From Stenotrophomonas maltophilia (GTDB lineage: Bacteria; Pseudomonadota; Gammaproteobacteria; Xanthomonadales; Xanthomonadaceae), in contig DGIP01000141.1 in assembly GCA_002386405.1 (NCBI GenBank), forward strand, positions 1,053-9,325: a stretch of DNA of 8,273 bases. The letters are read 5' to 3'. The notes beneath the pieces are model-generated. The model did no database searches. It was given only the letters and a program-made list of their open reading frames with translations, and was not told the DNA's origin. Positions 1 through 5,239 of the stretch are shown piece by piece. Numbering within the stretch: the stretch's first letter is position 1; each line of letters begins with the position of its first letter. The translations under genes were made by a program, and so were the position numbers.

Positions 1-2091
1 GTGCTGATCGACGGCCGCCGCCAGAGCAACGTGGGCCAGCTGTACCCGAACAACTTCGGCGGCGGCCAGTTCGCCTACCTGCCGCCGCTGGATGCGATCG
101 AGCGCATCGAAGTGGTGCGCGGCCCGATGTCCACGCTGTACGGCTCCGACGCCATGGGTGGCGTCATCAACATCATCACCCGGCGCAACCAGGACAGCTG
201 GCACGGCTCGGTCACCCAGGGCTTCACCGTGCAGCAGGACGACCAGTTCGGCGATGCGCGCACCACCGATGTATACCTCACCGGCCCGCTGGTGAAGGAC
301 CGCGTGGCGCTGGCCGTGCGCGGCAGCTACTACGATGCCAAGGCGTCGAACCCGGAATGGGACGACCTGCCGCTGCCCGACGGCACCCTGTGGGCGCGCA
401 GCATCGGCTTCGGCGGCGGCGGCAAGGCGGTGGCCAACACCAACTGGAACACCGGCGTGCGCCTGGGCTTCACGATCAATGACGACCATGACCTGTCGCT
501 GGATTACGACGTGTCGCGGCAGAAGTATGACAACAGCCAAGGCCAGACCGGCACGCTGGACAGCCTGGCCAGCCTGTGGCGCGTGGGCAATGCCACCATT
601 CCGAATCCGAACGGCACCGGCACCCTCACCCGCCGCGTGGTGCAGCCGCGCGTGGGCTACACCGCCTACCAGCGCTACGAGCGCGACCAGCTGGCACTGA
701 GCCACCAAGGGCGCTATTCGTTCGGCACCTGGCAGACCACGCTGACCCACACCAAGAGCAACAACCTGGGCCGCTCGCTGCCGCTGACCCTGGACGAACG
801 CGCCGACCTGCAGACGCTGTGGAACGATGTCTGCCTGCGCACCGGCGCGGCCAGCAACTGTGCCGCCGGCCGCACCAATGCACTGACCGCCTTGAACCCC
901 ACCGAGCTGGCGCGCCTGGAGGCCTTCCTGCCACGCCCACTGCGCACCATGGAGCTGGAAGGCTACGTGCTGGACACCATGCTGGACATGAGCTTCGACG
1001 CGCACAAGCTGACCGTGGGCGGCCAGTACACCGACACCGACATGGTGGACGGGGTGTTCGGCATGGATGGCGCCGGGTACCGCGACAACGTCAAGCAGAA
1101 GCACCGCATGTGGTCGGTGTTCGCCGAAGACAACTGGGCGCTGACCGATGCACTGACCGCCACGGTGGGCGTGCGCTACGACGACCACAACATCTTCGGC
1201 AGCCACGTCAGCCCGCGCGCCTACCTGGTGTGGAACGCCAGCGATGCGTGGACCTTCAAGGGCGGGGTGAGCACCGGCTACAAGACCCCGCGCCCGGACC
1301 AGCTGTTCCCCGGCGTGACCGGCTTCGGCGGCCAGGGCGTGCTGCCGCTGGTGGGGTCGCCCAACCTGCAGCCGGAAACCAGCACCAACTATGAAATCGC
1401 CAGCTACTACGAAGGCGAGCGCTGGGGCTTCAACCTCACCGGGTTCTTCAACAAGTTCGACGACAAGATCGCCAGTGGTGGCACCTTCCCGAACTGCGAA
1501 GTGGCCCCGGCCGGCAGCGGCTACTGCGTGGATGTCGGCCCGGGCTGGGCGGCGCTGGGCTACAGCACCTTCAGCCAGAGCGTGAACATCGATACCGCTG
1601 AAACGCGGGGCGTGGAAGCGGCCGCGCACGTGGACCTGCTGGACAGCCTGCAGCTGCGTGGCAACTACACCTATACGAAGTCCGAGCAGACCAGCGGCGT
1701 GGACAAGGGCAAGCCGGTGGGCGGCACCACCACGCCGGCCAGGCACATGGCCAATGCGAGCCTGAACTGGCAGGTCAGCGAGGCGGTGAGCCTGTCGCTG
1801 ATCGGTGAGGGGCGGTATGACCGCTATCGCGACACGCTGGTTTCCAACGTGGGTGGGGTGAGCTCGTCGCAGGTGCGGTATTACGACGACTACACGATCT
1901 TCCACCTGGGCGGCAGCTGGAACATCAACCCGTGGCTGACCGTGAACGCACGGGTGAACAACCTGTTCGACAAGGATTTCGTCTCGCAGTCGTGCGTGTT
2001 GATCAGCGACAGCGAATACAACTGCGTGGACGATTACGCGACCAAGGACCAGCGGCGGAGCTACTGGATTTCGTTGAACGCGAAGTTCTGA
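1..2091 (+). CDS. TonB-dependent outer-membrane receptor, CirA-like (5' partial)
   Basis: This is an outer-membrane, TonB-powered receptor, probably for a ferric siderophore or similar iron chelate. The frame is open from base 1, so signal peptide, TonB box and the first part of the plug lie outside the window; the GTG at base 1 is an internal Val. The visible part starts at the plug motif VLIDGR. Residues 39-62 (VRGPMSTLYGSDAMGGVINI and on to ITRR) closely resemble the plug of CirA, the E. coli catecholate receptor. The rest is the 22-strand barrel, with the usual late motif NLQPETSTNYEI (455-466), NLFDKDF (654-660) and a terminal Phe, the outer-membrane assembly signal. Three cysteine pairs, C278/C287, C499/C509 and C665/C675, probably form disulfides in surface loops. 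A Fur-like site and a reductase operon follow directly, which supports an iron role. The exact ligand cannot be told; vitamin B12 or another metal chelate is less likely. Confidence 0.95.
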   Translation: MLIDGRRQSNVGQLYPNNFGGGQFAYLPPLDAIERIEVVRGPMSTLYGSDAMGGVINIITRRNQDSWHGSVTQGFTVQQDDQFGDARTTDVYLTGPLVKDRVALAVRGSYYDAKASNPEWDDLPLPDGTLWARSIGFGGGGKAVANTNWNTGVRLGFTINDDHDLSLDYDVSRQKYDNSQGQTGTLDSLASLWRVGNATIPNPNGTGTLTRRVVQPRVGYTAYQRYERDQLALSHQGRYSFGTWQTTLTHTKSNNLGRSLPLTLDERADLQTLWNDVCLRTGAASNCAAGRTNALTALNPTELARLEAFLPRPLRTMELEGYVLDTMLDMSFDAHKLTVGGQYTDTDMVDGVFGMDGAGYRDNVKQKHRMWSVFAEDNWALTDALTATVGVRYDDHNIFGSHVSPRAYLVWNASDAWTFKGGVSTGYKTPRPDQLFPGVTGFGGQGVLPLVGSPNLQPETSTNYEIASYYEGERWGFNLTGFFNKFDDKIASGGTFPNCEVAPAGSGYCVDVGPGWAALGYSTFSQSVNIDTAETRGVEAAAHVDLLDSLQLRGNYTYTKSEQTSGVDKGKPVGGTTTPARHMANASLNWQVSEAVSLSLIGEGRYDRYRDTLVSNVGGVSSSQVRYYDDYTIFHLGGSWNINPWLTVNARVNNLFDKDFVSQSCVLISDSEYNCVDDYATKDQRRSYWISLNAKF

Positions 2092-2102
2092 CGCCCGCCC
2101 GC

Positions 2103-2127
2103 CGCCCGACCAACGGTCGGGCGCTAC
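2103..2127 (-). repeat. GTAG-headed REP hairpin (SMAG-like)
   Basis: Read on the minus strand this is GTAG (2127-2124), then a perfect 9-bp inverted repeat CGCCCGACC / GGTCGGGCG (arms 2115-2123 and 2103-2111) around a 3-base GTT loop. A 5' GTAG followed by a short stem-loop is the form of the SMAG repetitive extragenic palindromes known from Stenotrophomonas maltophilia, which belong to the REP class mobilised by RAYT transposases. It lies 11 bp after the receptor stop codon. It could also protect or end the receptor transcript, but no T-run follows it. The hairpin is certain; membership of the SMAG family is judged from memory of its pattern, with only one copy visible. Confidence 0.72.
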
Positions 2128-2149
2128 CGGACGGGCGCGCGACCAACAA

Positions 2150-2178
2150 TTGCGAACCATTCTCATCAATGGTGTAAT
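2150..2178 (+). promoter_or_regulatory. Probable sigma-70 promoter of the reductase operon
   Basis: TTGCGA (2150-2155, 4 of 6 to the -35 consensus) and TGTAAT (2173-2178, 5 of 6 to the -10 consensus) are separated by exactly 17 bases. This is a relatively AT-rich patch in otherwise very GC-rich DNA, directly before the first gene of the operon. Transcription would begin near 2185, leaving only about 15 bases before the assigned GTG start and no Shine-Dalgarno sequence. It is the only good promoter candidate between the receptor and the operon. Confidence 0.5.
2151..2165 (+). promoter_or_regulatory. Fur-box-like operator
   Basis: TGCGAAC-C-ATTCTCA fits the 7-1-7 inverted-repeat Fur model (TGATAAT-N-ATTATCA) at 10 of 14 positions; the right half matches at 6 of 7. 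It covers the -35 region and spacer of the predicted promoter, so Fe-Fur bound here would block RNA polymerase and the operon would be induced by iron starvation. This agrees with the TonB receptor upstream and the reductase genes downstream. The score is by eye, not from a trained matrix. Confidence 0.6.
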
Positions 2179-2199
2179 TCGGTATTCGCTCTCTCTTCC

Positions 2200-2847
2200 G
2201 TGACCGTGGCCGCCCCTTCGCCCTCCTCTGCCGTGCAGCAACAGCAAAGCCGTGGCTTCTGGCTGCGCACCCTGCACCAGTGGCACTGGATCAGTTCGGC
2301 GGTGTGCCTGATCGGCATGCTGCTGTTCGCCGCCACGGGAATCACGCTGAACCATGCGGCGAAGATCGAGGCCACGCCGCAGGTGGTCAACCGCCAGCTG
2401 GAGCTGCCGGCCGAGCTGCTGGGCCAGCTGGGCGACCGCACCGACGGCAACGCACCGGTGCCCCGCCCGGCCGTGCGCTGGCTGGACCGCGAACTGGGCA
2501 TTTCCATCGGCCGTCGCCCGGCGGAATGGTCGGCCGAGGAAATCTATCTCTCCATGCCCAGCCCCGGCGGCGACGCCTGGTTGAGCATCGACCGCGAAAG
2601 CGGCGCGGTGGAATACGAAGCCACCTCGCGCGGCTGGGTGTCCTACTTCAACGACCTGCACAAGGGCCGCAATGCCGGCCCGGCCTGGGGCTGGTTCCTG
2701 GATGTGTTCGCCGTGGCCTGCCTGGTGTTCTGCATCACCGGCCTGTTCCTGCTGCACCTGCATGCCCGCCAGCGCCGCATGACCTGGCCGCTGGTCGGGC
2801 TGGGCCTGATGGTGCCGCTGCTGATCGCCCTGATCCTGATCCACTGA
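2200..2847 (+). CDS. PepSY-associated TM-helix membrane protein, putative electron carrier of a ferric reductase
   Basis: This 215-residue inner-membrane protein has three predicted helices: about 31-50, 164-187 and 195-214, with a periplasmic domain (about 53-160) between the first two. The opening LRTLHQWHW followed by a helix ending ATGITLNH is the hallmark of PepSY_TM proteins. Family members such as FoxB are haem-containing siderophore reductases. Histidines sit at both membrane faces: H26, H29, H186 and H188 on the cytoplasmic side, H52 and H154 on the periplasmic side. This suits haem ligation but is not proven. Its likely job is to pass electrons from the diflavin reductase encoded by the last gene of the operon to a periplasmic acceptor. 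The start is uncertain: GTG at 2200 has no Shine-Dalgarno sequence, and GTG at 2206 or 2233 is possible; the first 18 residues are low-complexity. It is first in the operon, 35 bp before the next gene. Confidence 0.85.
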   Translation: MTVAAPSPSSAVQQQQSRGFWLRTLHQWHWISSAVCLIGMLLFAATGITLNHAAKIEATPQVVNRQLELPAELLGQLGDRTDGNAPVPRPAVRWLDRELGISIGRRPAEWSAEEIYLSMPSPGGDAWLSIDRESGAVEYEATSRGWVSYFNDLHKGRNAGPAWGWFLDVFAVACLVFCITGLFLLHLHARQRRMTWPLVGLGLMVPLLIALILIH

Positions 2848-2882
2848 CTTCCTTCGCCCTTCCCCTTCCCGGAGCCGCACCC

Positions 2883-3401
2883 ATGCGCGTCACCCTCACC
2901 ATCGCCCTGAGCGGCCTGCTGGCCACCTCGCCGGCCTATGCCACCACCCTGGACATCAACGTCGAGGTGCCCAAGCTCAACGTGGCCGAGTACCACCGCC
3001 CGTATGTGGCGGTGTGGCTGGAGGGGGCCGACCAGAAGGTCGCCGCCAACCTGGCGGTCTGGTACCAGCAGACCGGCAACAGCGAAGGCCACGGCACCAA
3101 GTGGCTGCCCGACCTGCGCCAGTGGTGGCGCAAGAGCGGCCGCGAGCTGAAGGTGCCGGTGGACGGCGTGACCGGGCCGACCAAGCCGGCCGGCACCCAC
3201 GCGCTGTCGTTCACCGACAAGCAGCCGGCATTGAAGGCGCTGGCGCCGGGCAATTACACGCTGGTGGTGGAAGCGGTACGCGAAGTCGGCGGCCGCGAGC
3301 TGGTCAAGATTCCCTTCACCTGGCCGGCCACCGCGCCGCAGGCCGGCAAGGCCCAGGGCAGCACCGAGCTGGGCCTGGTCACGCTGTCGTCCAAGCCCTG
3401 A
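2883..3401 (+). CDS. Secreted DUF2271 protein with candidate FMN-attachment motif
   Basis: This is a 172-residue exported protein with a Sec signal peptide, residues 1-20, probably cut after AYA. The mature part shows DUF2271 features: RPYVAVWLEG (39-48), LAVWYQQTG (57-65), KWLPDLRQWWRKSG (73-86) and a Pro/Gly-containing end FTWPAT (145-150). D94-G-V-T-G-P-T100 (bases 3162-3182) closely resembles the Dxx(S/T)GAT site where ApbE links FMN to Thr; only the Ala before the Thr is changed, to Pro99. An ApbE gene lies two genes downstream. I therefore infer a periplasmic flavoprotein, or a former one, that relays electrons to a ferric complex. The ATG at 2883 is preceded by GGAG (2871-2874) at good spacing and gives a clean signal peptide. 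DUF2271 has no settled biochemical function that I know of. Confidence 0.87.
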   Translation: MRVTLTIALSGLLATSPAYATTLDINVEVPKLNVAEYHRPYVAVWLEGADQKVAANLAVWYQQTGNSEGHGTKWLPDLRQWWRKSGRELKVPVDGVTGPTKPAGTHALSFTDKQPALKALAPGNYTLVVEAVREVGGRELVKIPFTWPATAPQAGKAQGSTELGLVTLSSKP

Positions 3402-3409
3402 TGTTCCAC

Positions 3410-3429
3410 TGCCCTCCCCGTCGAGGGCA
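3410..3429. other. Intergenic stem-loop between the DUF2271 and DUF4198 genes
   Basis: A perfect 7-bp inverted repeat, TGCCCTC (3410-3416) and GAGGGCA (3423-3429) with a 6-base loop, lies in the largest gap inside the operon (54 bp). No T-run follows, so it is a poor terminator. It could set mRNA stability or lower the expression of the last three genes. Its role is inferred. Confidence 0.35.
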
Positions 3430-3455
3430 CCCTTAACCTGTACCTGGAGTTGTTG

Positions 3456-4262
3456 ATGAAGCGCTCGCTCGTCCTAGCCGCCGCCCTGGCCGCCGCACTT
3501 CCGTTCTCCGCCCTGGCCCACAAGGCCTGGCTGCAGCCCTCGCAGACCGTGATCGCCGGTGACCATCCGTGGATCACCGTCGATGCGGCGGTGTCCAACG
3601 ACCTGTTCTACTTCAACCACGTGCCGCTGCGCCTGGAAAGCCTGGTCATCACCGCACCGGACGGCACCACCGTGCAGCCGCAGAACGCCTCCACCGGCAA
3701 GTTCCGCAGCGTGTTCGATGTCGAGCTGACCCAGCAGGGCACCTACCGCCTGGCCTCGGTCAACAACGGCCTGTCGGCCAGCTGGGAAGAAGACGGCAAG
3801 CCCAAGCGCTGGCGCGGCACCGTGGCGACCTTCGCCACCGAAGTGCCGAAGAAGGCCAAAAAGCTCCAAGTGAGCCAGTCGGTCAACCGCATCGAAACCT
3901 TCGTCACCAATGGCACCCCGAACGCCACCGCACTCGCACCGACCAGGTCGGGCATCGAGCTGGTCGCCGTGGGCCACCCCAACGACCTGGCCGCCGGCGA
4001 AGAAGCGACGTTCCGCGTGCTGGTCGACGGCAAGCCGCGCGCCGGCCTGGCCTTCGAGATCACCCGTGGCGGTACGCGTTACCGCAACGCGCAGGAAGAG
4101 ATCAAGGTGACCAGCGACAAGAAGGGCGAGTTCTCCGTCACCTGGCCCGAAGCCGGCATGTACTGGCTGGAAACCAGCAGCGAGGACAAGAAGACCACGC
4201 TCAAGCAGGCCAAGACGCGCCGCCTGAACTACGTCGCCACGCTGGAAGTGCTGCCGCTGTAA
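3456..4262 (+). CDS. Secreted DUF4198 protein, NikM/CopC-like metal-handling fold
   Basis: This is a 268-residue exported protein. The signal peptide (1-21) ends in ALA, so the mature chain should begin with His22 in the family motif AHKAWLQPS. Its C-terminal half has the Ig-like pattern of DUF4198: [19 protein letters not shown] (160-178), [10 protein letters not shown] (211-220) and PEAGMYWLE (221-229). DUF4198 proteins are compared with NikM and other periplasmic metal-uptake components. A mature N-terminal His can chelate a metal with its alpha-amine, as in CopC and LPMOs. Other His residues are H37, H55 and H154. In this Fur-like-controlled cassette it may bind or deliver iron, though copper or nickel cannot be excluded. 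I chose ATG at 3456, with GGAG at 3446-3449, over the in-frame TTG codons at 3450 and 3453. Two bases separate it from the ApbE gene, suggesting coupled translation. Confidence 0.86.
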   Translation: MKRSLVLAAALAAALPFSALAHKAWLQPSQTVIAGDHPWITVDAAVSNDLFYFNHVPLRLESLVITAPDGTTVQPQNASTGKFRSVFDVELTQQGTYRLASVNNGLSASWEEDGKPKRWRGTVATFATEVPKKAKKLQVSQSVNRIETFVTNGTPNATALAPTRSGIELVAVGHPNDLAAGEEATFRVLVDGKPRAGLAFEITRGGTRYRNAQEEIKVTSDKKGEFSVTWPEAGMYWLETSSEDKKTTLKQAKTRRLNYVATLEVLPL

Positions 4263-4264
4263 CC

Positions 4265-5239
4265 ATGTCCAGCCTGCACGACATCGCCAGCCTCGGTGGC
4301 CACACCATGGGCACCACCTGGCAGGTCAAACTGACCACCGCGCCCGGCCGCGACCTGCACCCGCTGCATGCGGGCATCCAGGCGCAGCTGGATGCGGTGG
4401 TGGCGCAGATGAGCACCTGGGAAGCGGCCAGCGACATCACCGCGTTCAACCGCGCAGCGGCCGGCACATCGCTGCCGCTGCCCGGCCTGTTCGCCGAGGT
4501 GATCGATTGCGCGCTCGATATCGCCCGGCGCAGCGAAGGGGCGTTCGACCCCACGGTCGGCCCGCTGGTCGCCCTGTGGGGGTTCGGTGCGCACGCACAC
4601 GCGCAACGCGTTCCCGATGCGGCCCTGCTGGCCGCCACGCGGGCACGCTGCGGTTGGCAGCGGCTGCACTGGCAGGACGGCCGCCTGCTGCAGCCGGGCG
4701 GACTGGAACTGGATCTTTCGGCCATCGCCAAGGGCTTCGCGGTGGACCTGGTGAGCCGCTGGCTGCGCGGCCAGGGGATCGATGCGGCACTGGTGGAAGT
4801 AGGCGGTGAGCTGCACGGCCAGGGCCGCAAGCCCGATGGGCAGCCGTGGCGCGTGCTGGTGGAAGCCGGCCCTGAAGAAGAAGCCGCACTCGCGCATCCA
4901 CCGCGCGTGCTGGCGCTCGACAACCTGGCCGTGGCCACGTCGGGCGACCGCTGGCATCAATACACCCAGGACGGTGCGCAGTTCAGCCACACGCTGGACC
5001 CGCGCGTGGGCGCACCGGTGGGAAGCGCGGCCGCAGCAGTGACGGTGGTCGCGCGCGATGCCATGCAGGCCGATGGCTGGGCCACCGCATTGACCGTGAT
5101 GGGTGTTGCGCCCGGGCTTGCGTTCGCCAATGCGCAGGGACTGGCGGCACGCTTCATCACGCGGGGCGCGCAGGGCGTCGAGGAACACCTGAGCACGGCG
5201 TTTGCCGCGCTGCTCACCGAACAGGACGCCGCTGCATGA
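4265..5239 (+). CDS. apbE: ApbE-family FAD:protein FMN transferase
   Basis: This 324-residue enzyme takes FMN from FAD and attaches it covalently to Thr/Ser of target proteins, using Mg2+. The family motifs are present in order: GGHTMGTTW (11-19), MSTWEAASDITAFN (49-62), EGAFDPTVGPLVALWGFG (91-108), LDLSAIAKGFAVD (149-161), VEVGGELHGQG (177-187), ATSGD (234-238), SHTLDPRVGAPV (251-262) and the metal-site region DAMQADGWATAL (265-276). It looks complete and functional. It lacks the Sec or lipoprotein signal usual in ApbE: the chain enters the catalytic domain almost at once, and no in-frame upstream start would supply one. It is therefore predicted cytosolic, although its best candidate target here, the DUF2271 protein, is exported. 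It starts 2 bp after the DUF4198 stop and its stop overlaps the next start by four bases (ATGA). Confidence 0.95.
   Translation: MSSLHDIASLGGHTMGTTWQVKLTTAPGRDLHPLHAGIQAQLDAVVAQMSTWEAASDITAFNRAAAGTSLPLPGLFAEVIDCALDIARRSEGAFDPTVGPLVALWGFGAHAHAQRVPDAALLAATRARCGWQRLHWQDGRLLQPGGLELDLSAIAKGFAVDLVSRWLRGQGIDAALVEVGGELHGQGRKPDGQPWRVLVEAGPEEEAALAHPPRVLALDNLAVATSGDRWHQYTQDGAQFSHTLDPRVGAPVGSAAAAVTVVARDAMQADGWATALTVMGVAPGLAFANAQGLAARFITRGAQGVEEHLSTAFAALLTEQDAAA

Noticed and set aside
2280..2882. Frame upstream of DUF2271 that could extend that protein to 373 residues
   Set aside because: The added part lies out of frame inside the PepSY gene; ATG 2883 has a good ribosome site and a signal peptide directly after it.
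3569..4264. In-frame extension of ApbE upstream to 3569
   Set aside because: It overlaps the well-supported DUF4198 gene, is Arg/Gly/His-rich and supplies no signal peptide.
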